This document shows, in pieces, positions 1 through 8,686 of a DNA stretch of 64,000 nucleotides. Made by a program: the position numbers and the translations under genes. Source of the stretch: Breoghania sp. L-A4 (GTDB lineage: Bacteria > Pseudomonadota > Alphaproteobacteria > Rhizobiales > Stappiaceae); NCBI RefSeq assembly GCF_003432385.1, contig NZ_CP031841.1:124001-188000 (forward strand). The letters are read 5' to 3'. The number at the start of each line of letters is the position of its first letter. The stretch's first letter is position 1. The notes beneath the pieces are model-generated. The model was given only the letters and a program-made list of their open reading frames with translations. It had not been told where the DNA came from and searched no databases.

Positions 1-39
1 GCGCAGCCGCAGCAGCCGGCGGTCGACACGATCAACTGA
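1..39 (+). CDS. 3' end of an unidentified gene
   Basis: Only the last 12 codons are present, ending at a TGA at 37-39. The tail is rich in Gln, Pro and Ala (AQPQQPAVDTIN), which is too short and too low in complexity to assign. A strong terminator follows 30 bases later, which supports this being a real gene end. Confidence 0.5.
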   Translation, partial: AQPQQPAVDTIN

Positions 40-68
40 TCCGCCTCACAAGGCACGAAAACCGAAGA

Positions 69-98
69 GGCGCGGGTCCCAGGGTTCGCGCCTTTTTT
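69..98 (+). terminator. Rho-independent terminator of the first gene
   Basis: A GGCGCG/CGCGCC stem with a 12-base loop is followed by six T. It lies 30 bases after the stop codon of the upstream plus-strand gene. Confidence 0.8.
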
Positions 99-133
99 GC
101 GCGCACGGTGTTCAATATGGCAGGCGCGCGGCC

Positions 134-258
134 CATCCTTCAAGACATCCGCTGCGCGGCTTCCTCAGGATGAGGAAGAGTGTGTGGCACTTTTTATTAA
201 TATATCAACACGATAGACCTCGTCCTGAGGAGGCGCTTCAGCGCCGTCTCGAAGGATG
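134..258. repeat. Palindromic repeat family 1, copy A
   Basis: The element is a pair of inverted hairpin halves. It starts with ATCCTTC and an internal CTCAGGATGAGG, has an AT-rich centre containing ATCAACACGAT, and ends with CGTCCTGAGGAGGCGC and CGTCTCGAAGGATG. The same layout is seen at 17853-17978 and 40526-40648. It sits between the 3' ends of two converging genes. The left half has diverged (CAAGACATCC in place of CGAGACGCC). Confidence 0.8.
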
Positions 259-294
259 ACGTCACGCGCCAAATGGACGCGCGCCTCGCTGACC

Positions 295-1101
295 TCACTC
301 CGCGGCGAGCAACGTTTCGGCCGGCTGTGGCGTATCGCCGTTGAGCGGGTTCTTGGCCGACCAGCGATAGCGGATGGTTTCAAGCCGCATGGAGCGGGCG
401 TCGTAGAGCACCAGCCGCCCGACCAGGCTCTCGCCGAAGCCGACGATCTCCTTGATCACTTCCAGCGCCTGCATGGACCCGATGATGCCGGTGAGCGCGC
501 CGAGCACGCCGGCCTGCGCGCAGGTGGGAAGAACGCCTTCGGGCGGCCGGTCCGGAAACAGGCAGCGATAGGTCGGGTTGGGCGCGCCGTCGTCTCCCGC
601 GAGATGCGGCTTCAGCGTGGTGATCGAGCCGTCGAACTGCCCCACGGCCGCGGTCACCAGCGGCTTTTTCGCGTAAAAGCACGCGTCGGAGACCAGATAA
701 CGGGTGGCAAAATTGTCCGAGCCGTCCGCGACGATGTCGTAGCCCGCGATCAGCTCCACCGCGTTGTCGGCCGTGATTCGCGTGTTGTGCGCGTCGATCG
801 TCACATGCGGGTTGAGCCGGGCGACCGAGGTGCGCGCGCTTTCCACCTTGGGTTGGCCGACGGCTGCGGTATCGTGGATGACCTGGCGCTGCAGGTTCGA
901 CAGCGACACGATGTCGTCGTCGACCACGCCGATGGTGCCGACGCCGGCCGCCGCCAGATACTGGATCATCGGCGCGCCGAGCCCGCCCGCGCCGATCACC
1001 AGCACGCGCGCGCGCTTGAGCTTCTGCTGGCCGGGGCCGCCGACATCGCTGAGTACGATGTGCCGCGCGTAGCGCTCCAGTTCCTCACCTTGCAGTGTCA
1101 T
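295..1101 (-). CDS. moeB: MoeB/ThiF/HesA-family adenylyltransferase
   Basis: This 268-aa E1-like enzyme would adenylate the C-terminal glycine of a small sulfur-carrier protein such as MoaD or ThiS, for molybdopterin or thiamine synthesis in the cytosol. The N-terminal nucleotide-binding loop GAGGLG lies at residues 37-42, and the DGSDNFATRY signature near 126-135. The conserved cysteine is in TCAQAGVLG near residue 194. The two zinc-binding CxxC pairs of E. coli MoeB are not present; only a lone Cys near 180 remains. There is no C-terminal rhodanese domain, so sulfur transfer would need another protein. It lies downstream of hrcA on the same strand, 109 bases away with a palindrome between. 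ThiF or HesA are possible alternatives; the family call is firm, the exact partner is not. Confidence 0.85.
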   Translation of the reverse strand: MTLQGEELERYARHIVLSDVGGPGQQKLKRARVLVIGAGGLGAPMIQYLAAAGVGTIGVVDDDIVSLSNLQRQVIHDTAAVGQPKVESARTSVARLNPHVTIDAHNTRITADNAVELIAGYDIVADGSDNFATRYLVSDACFYAKKPLVTAAVGQFDGSITTLKPHLAGDDGAPNPTYRCLFPDRPPEGVLPTCAQAGVLGALTGIIGSMQALEVIKEIVGFGESLVGRLVLYDARSMRLETIRYRWSAKNPLNGDTPQPAETLLAAE

Positions 1102-1155
1102 GTAAGTCCCCGCGCCTGCGTTTCTTCCGCTCCGCTGGAGCAGCCTACATTCTAT

Positions 1156-1197
1156 GTTGTCATCCCGGGTCTCGCGATGCTCGCCCGGGATGACAAC
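1156..1197. repeat. 14-bp inverted repeat between hrcA and moeB
   Basis: GTTGTCATCCCGGG (1156-1169) and CCCGGGATGACAAC (1184-1197) are perfectly complementary around a 14-base loop. There is no T-run, so a dispersed palindromic repeat or processing site fits better than an intrinsic terminator. Confidence 0.7.
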
Positions 1198-1210
1198 GCA
1201 GAATGTCTCT

Positions 1211-2281
1211 CTACCCCAGCATCCGCCCCACGACCTTGGCCGTGTAGTCGACCATGGGGATGATGCGGGCGTAATTCAGCCGGGTCGGACCGATGACGCC
1301 CAGCGCGCCGACAATGCGCTGGTCCTTGTCGCGGTAGGGCGCGACAATGAGCGAGGAGCCGGACAGGGAGAACAGCTTGTTCTCCGAACCGATGAAGATC
1401 CGTACGCCGTCGCCCTGCTCCGCGAGGCCCAGGAGCTGGATCAGCTCGCGCTTGTTCTCCAGATCGTCGAACAGCAGCCGGATGCGCTCCATGTCCTCGA
1501 GCGCGCTGCGGTCCTCAAGCAGGTTGGACCGGCCGCGCACGATCAGCGTGTCCTGGTCGCCCTCGCCCTGCCCAGCCCATGTGGCCAGTCCCGCGTCGAC
1601 GATCCGGCTCGTCAGCTCGTCGAGTTCCGCCTTGCGCGCGTCCTTCTGAGCGACAAGCGAGGCGCGCACCTCTTCCAGCGTCTTGGAGTTGATGTGTGCG
1701 TTGAGATAGTTGGACGCCTCGGTCAGCGCCGAGGTGGGCATGTCCGCGGGCAGTTCCAGCAGCCGGTTCTCCACCGAGCCGTCCTCGCCGACGAGCACCG
1801 CCAGCGCCCTGGTCGGCTCGAGCCGCACGAACTCGATCTGTTTCAGCCGCTTGTCCGTCTTGTGCGTCAGCACCACGCCCGCGCCGCGCGACAGACCCGA
1901 CAGCATCTGGCTTGCTTCGGTCAGCAACTGCTCGATGCTGCGGTCCTCGCGCCCGGCCCTGACGTGCACCTCGATCTGCTCGCGCTCCTCGCGGCTCAGA
2001 TCGCCGACCTCCAGAAGCGCGTCGACGAAGAAACGCAATCCCACATCCGTGGGCAACCGTCCGGCGCTGGTGTGCGGCGCGTAGACGAGGCCAAGATGCT
2101 CGAGATCGGCCATGACGTTGCGCACCGAGGCCGGCGACAGACTAACCGGCAGCATGCGGGCAATGTTGCGCGAGCCGACCGGCTCGCCGGTTTCCAGATA
2201 GCTCTCGACGATGGACCGGAAAATGTCGCGCGACCGTTCGTCCAGATCGCGCAGGCCGCTTTGGGTCGTCTCGATTCTCAC
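1211..2281 (-). CDS. hrcA: Heat-inducible transcription repressor HrcA
   Basis: The 356-aa protein is a repressor of class I heat-shock genes (groESL, sometimes dnaK/grpE), which normally binds CIRCE operators. The N-terminal winged helix-turn-helix is clear ([21 protein letters not shown], then [17 protein letters not shown], about residues 17-65). The dimerisation/inserted domain follows to full family length. It is divergent from rph, the usual order in Hyphomicrobiales. No CIRCE element (TTAGCACTC-N9-GAGTGCTAA) is visible upstream, so I see no sign of CIRCE-type autoregulation here. Confidence 0.95.
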   Translation of the reverse strand: MRIETTQSGLRDLDERSRDIFRSIVESYLETGEPVGSRNIARMLPVSLSPASVRNVMADLEHLGLVYAPHTSAGRLPTDVGLRFFVDALLEVGDLSREEREQIEVHVRAGREDRSIEQLLTEASQMLSGLSRGAGVVLTHKTDKRLKQIEFVRLEPTRALAVLVGEDGSVENRLLELPADMPTSALTEASNYLNAHINSKTLEEVRASLVAQKDARKAELDELTSRIVDAGLATWAGQGEGDQDTLIVRGRSNLLEDRSALEDMERIRLLFDDLENKRELIQLLGLAEQGDGVRIFIGSENKLFSLSGSSLIVAPYRDKDQRIVGALGVIGPTRLNYARIIPMVDYTAKVVGRMLG

Positions 2282-2667
2282 CCGTTCACCTGTCCGTACA
2301 TCTGTGTCTGCACGTCATTGGTTCTTCACCGATCGTGTTGTTTCGCGTTCGAATCGGGCCACGCCGCGGTCATCCCGTATCCCGGGACGCCGGTGCGTGC
2401 TGCCCGCAAGTCGGCGCGCGCGTTTTATATGGGTCTTGCCGGCGAGACGGCCAAGCCGGAGCGGACCACGCTGAGAAATATTAGCCGCAATTTTCGCTGT
2501 GTCGACGTGGCATGCAGCGCTTGTACGCCATCGTGTCATGAAATCGGATCGGATTCGTCACAAAGCGCGTGCCCGCCCTTTACGCCGCGCACAAAGCAAA
2601 GCTACAACGCCGCAAAGCGGCCCACGACCCGCCGTCAGCGGCCCGAACAAACCATTTGGAGTTTTCC
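2282..2667. other. Divergent hrcA/rph intergenic region
   Basis: These 386 bases must hold the promoters of both divergent genes. No CIRCE operator, clear sigma70 pair or terminator was recognised. The only firm element is the GGAG ribosome site at 2658-2661 for rph. Confidence 0.5.
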
Positions 2668-3381
2668 ATGCGACCGTCAAAACGCGCCGCCGACGAAATG
2701 CGCGCCGTCACTCTTGAGCGCGGTGTCTCCAAGCATGCGGAAGGCTCCTGCCTTGTGAAGTTCGGTGACACCCATGTGCTGTGCACCGCCAGCCTGGAAG
2801 AGCGCGTGCCGCCCTGGCTGCGCGGCCAGAACCGCGGCTGGGTGACCGCCGAATACGGCATGCTGCCGCGCGCCACCGGCGAGCGGATGCGCCGCGAGGC
2901 CTCCGCCGGCAAGCAGTCCGGCCGGACCCAGGAAATCCAGCGGCTGATCGGCCGGAGCCTGCGCGCCGTCACCGATCTGGGCGCGCTGGGCGAGCGCCAG
3001 ATTTCCGTCGATTGCGACGTGATCCAGGCAGACGGCGGCACCCGCACCGCGGCGATCACCGGCGCCTGGGTGGCGCTGAACGACTGCATCGAGTGGATGC
3101 GCGTGCGCGACATGATCACCAAGCCGGTTCTCAAGGACCATGTGGCGGCGATCTCCTGCGGCATCTACGCCAGGACGCCGGTGCTTGATCTGGACTATCT
3201 GGAGGATTCGGACGCGGACACGGACGCTAATTTCGTCATGACCGGCAAGGGTGGCATCGTCGAGATTCAGGGCACCGCGGAGGGCGAGCCGTTTTCCGAT
3301 GATGAGTTCCAGCAGCTGATGGGCCTGGCGCGTGGCGGCATCGCCCGGCTGGTCGACCTGCAGAAGATGGCCATCGGCTAG
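2668..3381 (+). CDS. rph: Ribonuclease PH
   Basis: This 237-aa phosphorolytic 3'-5' exoribonuclease trims the 3' trailers of tRNA precursors. The start at 2668 ([14 protein letters not shown]) has GGAG 6-7 bases upstream and gives the family's usual length; an in-frame extension further upstream has no family similarity. Conserved stretches include [15 protein letters not shown], the phosphate-binding region around [10 protein letters not shown], and [18 protein letters not shown]. Three bases separate its stop from rdgB, so the two are probably cotranscribed. Confidence 0.96.
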   Translation: MRPSKRAADEMRAVTLERGVSKHAEGSCLVKFGDTHVLCTASLEERVPPWLRGQNRGWVTAEYGMLPRATGERMRREASAGKQSGRTQEIQRLIGRSLRAVTDLGALGERQISVDCDVIQADGGTRTAAITGAWVALNDCIEWMRVRDMITKPVLKDHVAAISCGIYARTPVLDLDYLEDSDADTDANFVMTGKGGIVEIQGTAEGEPFSDDEFQQLMGLARGGIARLVDLQKMAIG

Positions 3382-3384
3382 GGC

Positions 3385-4032
3385 ATGAGCACCGGGCACC
3401 GCCGGCTGGAGCCGGGCAAGCTGGTTGTCGCCAGCCACAACAAGGGCAAGATCCGCGAGATCAACGCGCTGGTCGAGCCCTTCGGCTTCGAGGTGGTCTC
3501 CGCCGCCGATCTTGGCCTGCCCGAGCCCGAGGAAACCGGCACGACGTTTGAGGCCAATGCGGAACTGAAGGCGGTGGCTTCGGCCGAGGCCTCGGGCTAC
3601 CCCGCACTTGCGGACGACAGCGGTCTGGTGGTTGATGCGCTGGACGGCGATCCGGGCATCTATTCCGCGCGCTGGGCGGGCGAGGCGAAGGATTTCGCCA
3701 TGGCCATGCGCAACGTGGAAGAGGCCTTGGCGAACGCGGATGCGCACACGCCGGAGCAGCGCACGGCCCGCTTCGTCGCCGTTCTGTGCCTTGCCTGGCC
3801 GGACGGACACCGTGAATTCTTCCGCGGCGAGGTCGAGGGCCGCATGGTCTGGCCGCCGCGCGGCGACCACGGGTTCGGCTACGATCCGGCGTTTCTGCCA
3901 GACGGGTTCGAGAAGACCTTCGGCGAAATGACCGCGGACGAAAAACACGGCTGGGCGCAGGGCGAGGACAATCCCCTGTCGCACCGCGCCCGGGCCTTCA
4001 AACTCTTCGCGGATGCCTGCCTCTCCGAATAG
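3385..4032 (+). CDS. rdgB: XTP/dITP diphosphatase (RdgB/HAM1)
   Basis: The 215-aa house-cleaning pyrophosphatase hydrolyses non-canonical purine triphosphates (ITP, dITP, XTP) to monophosphates and so keeps them out of nucleic acids. The N-terminal [10 protein letters not shown] nucleotide-binding motif, the [13 protein letters not shown] stretch and the metal-binding ADDSGL motif with following [12 protein letters not shown] are intact, as is the C-terminal GYDPAF. It follows rph with a 3-base gap and precedes hemW by 33 bases, so rph-rdgB-hemW looks like one operon. Confidence 0.96.
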   Translation: MSTGHRRLEPGKLVVASHNKGKIREINALVEPFGFEVVSAADLGLPEPEETGTTFEANAELKAVASAEASGYPALADDSGLVVDALDGDPGIYSARWAGEAKDFAMAMRNVEEALANADAHTPEQRTARFVAVLCLAWPDGHREFFRGEVEGRMVWPPRGDHGFGYDPAFLPDGFEKTFGEMTADEKHGWAQGEDNPLSHRARAFKLFADACLSE

Positions 4033-4065
4033 CGGTGCGGCGGTGCGCGGCAATCTCGAGGCGAA

Positions 4066-5223
4066 ATGACACCCAGCGACGATCCCGGTTTCGCGATCTA
4101 CCTGCATTGGCCGTTCTGCGCCGCCAAATGCCCCTATTGCGACTTCAATTCGCACGTGCGCCATCACGGCGTCGACCAGCCGCGCTTCGTGGAGGCGTTC
4201 CAGCGGGAAATCGCCTATTTCGCCGAGCAGACCCAGGGACGCACGGTGCGCTCGATCTTTTTGGGCGGCGGCACGCCGTCGCTGATGGATCCGCAGACTG
4301 TCGAGGCGCTGCTTGGCGAGGTGGCGCGTCACTGGAGCATTGAGCCGGGCGCGGAAATCTCCATGGAGGCGAATCCTTCGAGCGTGGAGGCGGAGCGCTT
4401 TCGCGGCTATCGCGCGGCCGGCGTCAATCGCGTGTCGCTCGGCGTGCAGGCGCTCAACGACACCGATCTGCGCATGCTCGGCCGTCTGCACGACACGCGC
4501 ACCGCGCTGGACGCCATCGAGACGGCGCGCGCCACCTTTCCGCGCCTGTCGTTCGATCTGATTTACGCGCGCCCTGACCAGACGCCGGATGCCTGGTCGA
4601 AGGAACTGTCGCGCGCCATCGATCTCGCCGCCGACCACCTGTCGCTTTACCAGTTGACCATCGAGCAGGGCACGCCGTTTTACATGCTGCACAAGGCGGG
4701 CAAGCTGGTGGTGCCCGATTCCGACGCGGCGGCCGATCTCTATGAGGTCACGCAGACGGTCTGTGACGCCGCCGGCATGCCGGCCTACGAGATTTCGAAC
4801 CACGCGGTTCCGGGCGCCGAATGTCAGCACAACAAGGTTTACTGGCGTTATGGCGAGTATCTCGGCATCGGCCCGGGCGCGCACGGGCGCATGATGCTGG
4901 CGGACGGCCGCCACGCCACCGAGATCGAGCGGCATCCGGAATCCTGGCTTGCCCAGGTCGAGGCCAAGGGGCACGGATTGCGCGAGGACACACTGCTGAC
5001 GGCGGAAGAGCAGGGCGATGAGTATCTGATCATGGGGCTGCGGCTGGTCGAGGGCATCGACATCCCGCGCTATGAGCAGATGTCGGGCCGCTCGCTGGAT
5101 TCCGAGCGCGTCTCCGCGCTGATCGAGCACGGCATGGTGGAAATGGCGGGCAATTCCCGCGTGCGCGCCACCCGCGACGGCTTCTATGTGCTCGACGCGG
5201 TGGTCGCCGATCTTGCGTCCTGA
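4066..5223 (+). CDS. hemW: HemW, radical SAM haem chaperone
   Basis: This 385-aa protein was long annotated as an oxygen-independent coproporphyrinogen III oxidase, but HemW-type proteins are thought to act in haem trafficking. The cluster motif CAAKCPYC (Cys18, 22, 25) binds the 4Fe-4S cluster of radical SAM enzymes. The GGGTPSL motif near residue 67 and the HemW C-terminal winged domain (ERVSALIEHGMVE) follow. It is the third gene of the rph-rdgB-hemW run. The short N-terminus, lacking the HemN extension, favours HemW over HemN. Confidence 0.92.
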   Translation: MTPSDDPGFAIYLHWPFCAAKCPYCDFNSHVRHHGVDQPRFVEAFQREIAYFAEQTQGRTVRSIFLGGGTPSLMDPQTVEALLGEVARHWSIEPGAEISMEANPSSVEAERFRGYRAAGVNRVSLGVQALNDTDLRMLGRLHDTRTALDAIETARATFPRLSFDLIYARPDQTPDAWSKELSRAIDLAADHLSLYQLTIEQGTPFYMLHKAGKLVVPDSDAAADLYEVTQTVCDAAGMPAYEISNHAVPGAECQHNKVYWRYGEYLGIGPGAHGRMMLADGRHATEIERHPESWLAQVEAKGHGLREDTLLTAEEQGDEYLIMGLRLVEGIDIPRYEQMSGRSLDSERVSALIEHGMVEMAGNSRVRATRDGFYVLDAVVADLAS

Positions 5224-5478
5224 CGAGCCGGCTCAGTAATCCGGCCCGTCTGGCGCGAGGCTTTCGCCGCGATCAGCCTGCACGACCGGTGCGGGGATTG
5301 TCCTGCATCGCTCTGTATTCTCTGATTTATTTGTATCCTGAGCGGCGCTGCTTGCCGCTGATTGGCGATTCGTACGACGAACGTCGTAGTGGGCGGTATT
5401 GCAGCCGGGGCACTTTGGACCTACCATGCTGCGATGCAAAATAAGAAGCGCCGTACTGCCGTTCGGAGAAACAGCCAC

Positions 5479-7065
5479 GTGCCTTATTATCAACTTTACG
5501 AATTGAGCCACGCGGCGATAAGCCCGCTGCGCAGTCTCGCGGACTTCACCCGCCTCGCCTACAGGCACCCGTTCAATCCGCTGAGCTACACGCCCATGGG
5601 CCGCAGCATCGCGGCGGCATGCGAGCTGTTCGAGCGAACGACGCGCCGATACGGAAAGCCGGAATTCGGTCTCGACACAACGCTGGTGGGTGGCGTTCGC
5701 GTTCCCGTGCGCGAGCAGGTGGTCTGGAAGCGGCCGTTCTGCAATCTCATCCATTTCGAGCGCCAGATCGCGCACGCGGAGAACCGGGATCCGAAGCTCC
5801 TGATCGTGGCGCCCATGTCGGGCCACTACGCGACGCTGCTGCGCGGCACCGTCGAGGCGATGCTGCCCGATCACGACGTCTACATCACCGACTGGATCGA
5901 CGCGCGGCTGGTGCCGGTAAAGGATGGCCGCTTCGATCTCGACGATTACATCGATTACATCATCGAGATGCTGCACACGCTGGGCGCGGACACCCATGTG
6001 ATGGCCGTGTGCCAGCCCTCCGTGCCGGTGCTGGCCGCCGTGGCCCTGATGGAAGAGGACGGTGACCCCTACGCGCCCGATACGATGACCCTGATGGGCG
6101 GGCCGATCGACACGCGCAAGAATCCCACCGCGGTCAATGAACTGGCGGAGAAGAATTCCATCGAGTGGTTCAGAAACAACGTCATCATGAACGTGCCGCT
6201 GCCGCATCCCGGCGTGATGCGGCCGGTCTATCCCGGGTTTCTGCAGTTGTCGGGCTTCATGAGCATGAATCTCGACCGTCACATGGTGGCGCACCGCGAG
6301 TTCTTCAGTCACCTGATCAAGGGTGACGGGGATTCGGCGGAAAAGCACCGTGATTTCTATGACGAGTATCTCGCCGTGATGGACCTGACGGCGGAATTCT
6401 ATCTGCAGACCGTCGAAGCCGTGTTCATCGAGCACGCGTTGCCCAAGGGCGAACTGAAGCACCGCGGCCGCACGGTGAATACGGCCGCCATCCGTGAGAC
6501 CGCGCTGCTGACGATCGAGGGCGAGAACGACGATATCTCCGGCGTCGGCCAGACCCGGGCCGCGCATACGATTTCGCCGAACATTCCCGACGACAAGCGC
6601 GAGCACTACGAGCAGCCCGGCGTCGGCCACTACGGCGTGTTCAACGGGTCGCGCTACCGCTCGGAGATTGCGCCGCGCATCCGCGACTTCATTCGCACCC
6701 ACCGGGTCAATCAGCCCCGGCGTGGGCCGCTGCGCTCCGTGGCCGCGGCGTTTGCCGAGAAGATCGTTGGCGGAACGCGAAAGAAGGCGGCGAAGCCCGG
6801 CTCGGTGCCCGCCGGCCTGGATGCCGTCGCGCTGCAGCAGCCCAAGGGCGCGGTTGACGATTTGAAGGTGATTTCCGGCATCGGTCCGAAACTGGAAACG
6901 GCGCTCAACAGCGTCGGCATCTTCCACTACTGGCAGATCGCCGATCTCACGCAAACCCAGATCACCGAGCTCGACGAGCGCCTGTCGTTCAAGGGCCGGA
7001 TTGCCCGCGACGGCTGGATCGAGCAGGCGCGTGCGCTTGCCAGGAGCACCGAGGACGCCTCCTGA
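5479..7065 (+). CDS. phaZ: Intracellular PHB depolymerase with C-terminal HhH domain
   Basis: The enzyme degrades stored polyhydroxybutyrate granules. I chose the GTG at 5479 (VPYYQLYELSHAAISPLRSLAD) because GGAGAA lies 8 bases upstream and the family begins with this stretch; an ATG at 5434 or TTG at 5362 would add 15 or 39 residues. From the GTG the protein has 528 aa. The thiol lipase-box variant VCQPSVPVL puts the nucleophile at Cys178. The acid is in GENDDISG (about 351) and the His in GVGHYGVF (about 384), matching the Cys-Asp-His triad of Cupriavidus-type PhaZ. Residues about 458-523 form an added helix-hairpin-helix-like domain (DDLKVISGIGPKLE) of the type found at the end of rhizobial NuoE. 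The gene stands alone; phaR, phaA and phaB lie 30 kb away. Confidence 0.92.
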   Translation: MPYYQLYELSHAAISPLRSLADFTRLAYRHPFNPLSYTPMGRSIAAACELFERTTRRYGKPEFGLDTTLVGGVRVPVREQVVWKRPFCNLIHFERQIAHAENRDPKLLIVAPMSGHYATLLRGTVEAMLPDHDVYITDWIDARLVPVKDGRFDLDDYIDYIIEMLHTLGADTHVMAVCQPSVPVLAAVALMEEDGDPYAPDTMTLMGGPIDTRKNPTAVNELAEKNSIEWFRNNVIMNVPLPHPGVMRPVYPGFLQLSGFMSMNLDRHMVAHREFFSHLIKGDGDSAEKHRDFYDEYLAVMDLTAEFYLQTVEAVFIEHALPKGELKHRGRTVNTAAIRETALLTIEGENDDISGVGQTRAAHTISPNIPDDKREHYEQPGVGHYGVFNGSRYRSEIAPRIRDFIRTHRVNQPRRGPLRSVAAAFAEKIVGGTRKKAAKPGSVPAGLDAVALQQPKGAVDDLKVISGIGPKLETALNSVGIFHYWQIADLTQTQITELDERLSFKGRIARDGWIEQARALARSTEDAS

Positions 7066-7201
7066 ATGGGTCCGATCATCGGCATGAGCTCGCCGCGGAT
7101 GGCGGTGTTGCGCCGATTGTGATCGCGCCTGTCTTGAATCCATGACGCGCCCAACCCACGTTTCATCCGGGCCGGGCTATTTGGGAAGGACAGGAAGGAC
7201 G

Positions 7202-7600
7202 ATGACAACTTGTGCTGCGATACGTCCCGCGTGGACGCCCCTGACCATCGGCCTGATGGTGTTGGGTTTCGTGTTGTTCTGGCCGCTTGGGCTGGCGATG
7301 CTCGCCTATATTCTCTGGGGCGACCGCTTCCAGGACATGGCGCGCGACGCGCGCGAGCAGTTCCGCGGGCCGTTGCGGTCCATGAACGCCGCCTATGAGG
7401 GCTACGCCAACACCGGCAATGTGGCCTTTGACGAATACCGGGCGCGCGAGATGAAGCGGCTTGAGGAAGAACGCCGCAAGCTCGACGAGATGCGCGCCGA
7501 GTTCGACAGCTTCTTGCGCAATCTGCGCATGGCCAAGGACCAGGAAGAGTTCGACCGCTTCATGCGCACGCGCACCACCGACGGCACACCCGGGGCATAA
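7202..7600 (+). CDS. DUF2852 membrane protein
   Basis: A 132-aa protein of the alphaproteobacterial DUF2852 family, function unknown. One hydrophobic segment at about residues 12-39 (PLTIGLMVLGFVLFWPLGLA) is followed by a long charged, probably coiled-coil region (MKRLEEERRKLDEMRAEFD). The ATG at 7202 is preceded by AGGAAGGACG, a good ribosome site; a 20-codon in-frame extension is less likely. A strong terminator follows directly, so it is probably monocistronic. Confidence 0.85.
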   Translation: MTTCAAIRPAWTPLTIGLMVLGFVLFWPLGLAMLAYILWGDRFQDMARDAREQFRGPLRSMNAAYEGYANTGNVAFDEYRAREMKRLEEERRKLDEMRAEFDSFLRNLRMAKDQEEFDRFMRTRTTDGTPGA

Positions 7601-7625
7601 GCTCCCGGCACGTGCTTTCAGAAAC

Positions 7626-7659
7626 GAGGCCCGCGCGCCGGCGCGGGCCTCGTCTTTTT
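7626..7659 (+). terminator. Rho-independent terminator after DUF2852 gene
   Basis: An 11-bp stem, GAGGCCCGCGC (7626-7636) with GCGCGGGCCTC (7641-7651), has a GCCG loop and is followed by GTCTTTTTG. Confidence 0.9.
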
Positions 7660-7717
7660 GCGGCTGATCTGACAGGCTGCGTCCGCTGGATTGGCCCCCG
7701 AATCATGATGTCCGCCG

Positions 7718-8455
7718 ATGAACTTCCTTGCCCGCCGCAGGCCTGACGATCCCGATCATCTGACGCTCGACATTGACGGGCGCGCGGTGCGCATCACCTT
7801 GAAGCGAAACCCGCGGGCCACCCGCTACAGCCTGCGCATTCCCGCCAGCGGCGGCGATCCGGTGCTTAGCATGCCGGCCCGGGGCTCGCTCTCGGCGGCG
7901 CGCGAGTTTGCCGCCCGCAACGGGGGTTGGCTATCGGAAAAACTCGCCCGCGTCCCGAAGCCGATTGTCTTTGCCGCGGGTATCGAGATCCCGTTGCGCG
8001 ATGTGGCGCATCTGATTGCGGCCGGTGGCGCGCAGCGCGGCACCGTGCATCTGGCGGAGGACGACGACCAGCCGCGGATCGTGGTGCCCGGTGGCGAGGA
8101 CCATCTCGCCCGCCGCCTCACGGACTGGCTGAAGCGCGAGGCGCGCGCCGACCTGGGCGAGGCGGTTGCACGGCACGCCACCAATCTCGGGCGCAAACCC
8201 ACAGGCATCACGGTGCGCGACACCCGTTCTCGCTGGGGCTCATGCTCGTCGAGCGGCAAGCTGTCGTTCTCCTGGAGGCTGGTGCTGGCGCCGCCGGAGA
8301 TTCTCGACTATGTGGCCGCGCACGAGGTGGCGCATCTGGCGGAAATGAACCACTCGGACCGTTTCTGGCGGGTCACCGAGGGGCTGTTTCCCGGGACGCC
8401 GCGCGCGCGCCAATGGCTGCGCGATCACGGCATGCAGCTACACCGCTACGGCTGA
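7718..8455 (+). CDS. YgjP/DUF45-type metallopeptidase
   Basis: This 245-aa protein belongs to the YgjP-like (M48-related, formerly DUF45) metal-dependent hydrolases, whose substrates are not well established. The zinc motif HEVAH at residues 202-206 plus a third ligand in MNHSDRFW (His212) is intact, as is the family signature RDTRSRWGSCSSSGKLSFSWRL just before it. It lies between the DUF2852 terminator and a convergent typA, with palindromic repeats in the gap. Confidence 0.88.
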   Translation: MNFLARRRPDDPDHLTLDIDGRAVRITLKRNPRATRYSLRIPASGGDPVLSMPARGSLSAAREFAARNGGWLSEKLARVPKPIVFAAGIEIPLRDVAHLIAAGGAQRGTVHLAEDDDQPRIVVPGGEDHLARRLTDWLKREARADLGEAVARHATNLGRKPTGITVRDTRSRWGSCSSSGKLSFSWRLVLAPPEILDYVAAHEVAHLAEMNHSDRFWRVTEGLFPGTPRARQWLRDHGMQLHRYG

Positions 8456-8474
8456 GGCAAGATCCGAAGAAGTT

Positions 8475-8613
8475 CCCTCACCCCGGCCCTCTCCCCGCCG
8501 GGGAGAGGGTGCGGATACGGTGGGGTCCTTCTTGGAGTGAGTGCGGTGCATCTTCCCTTCTCCCCTTGGGGAGAAGGTGGCGCGTCAGCGCCGGATGAGG
8601 GGGACGCCCCGCA
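8475..8613. repeat. GC-rich double-hairpin repeats between convergent genes
   Basis: Two hairpins are present: CCCTCTCCCC (8487-8496) with GGGGAGAGGG (8500-8509), and CCTTCTCCCC (8556-8565) with GGGGAGAAGG (8568-8577). A GGCGCGTCAGCGCC hairpin follows. They fill the gap between converging ygjP-like and typA genes and resemble dispersed repeats common in this order. Confidence 0.75.
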
Positions 8614-8631
8614 TGGCTGACAATCAACAAA

Positions 8632-8662
8632 AAACGCCGGCCAGGTTTCCCGGGCCGGCGTT
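8632..8662 (-). terminator. Rho-independent terminator of typA
   Basis: Read on the minus strand, AACGCCGGCC and GGCCGGCGTT form a 10-bp stem followed by a T-run (GTTTTTTG). It lies 25 bases past the typA stop. Confidence 0.88.
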
Positions 8663-8686
8663 CTTGTCTTGATCAAGTCGTCGAGA

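Noticed and set aside
2341-2365. tRNA-like GTTCGAATC
   Set aside because: The flanking bases do not form a T-arm and no cloverleaf could be drawn around it.
2282-2667. CIRCE operator for hrcA
   Set aside because: The TTAGCACTC/GAGTGCTAA pair was sought and is absent.
2677-5130. 817-codon minus-strand open frame over rph, rdgB and hemW
   Set aside because: A high-GC antisense shadow of three well-identified plus-strand genes; its protein has no recognisable domain.
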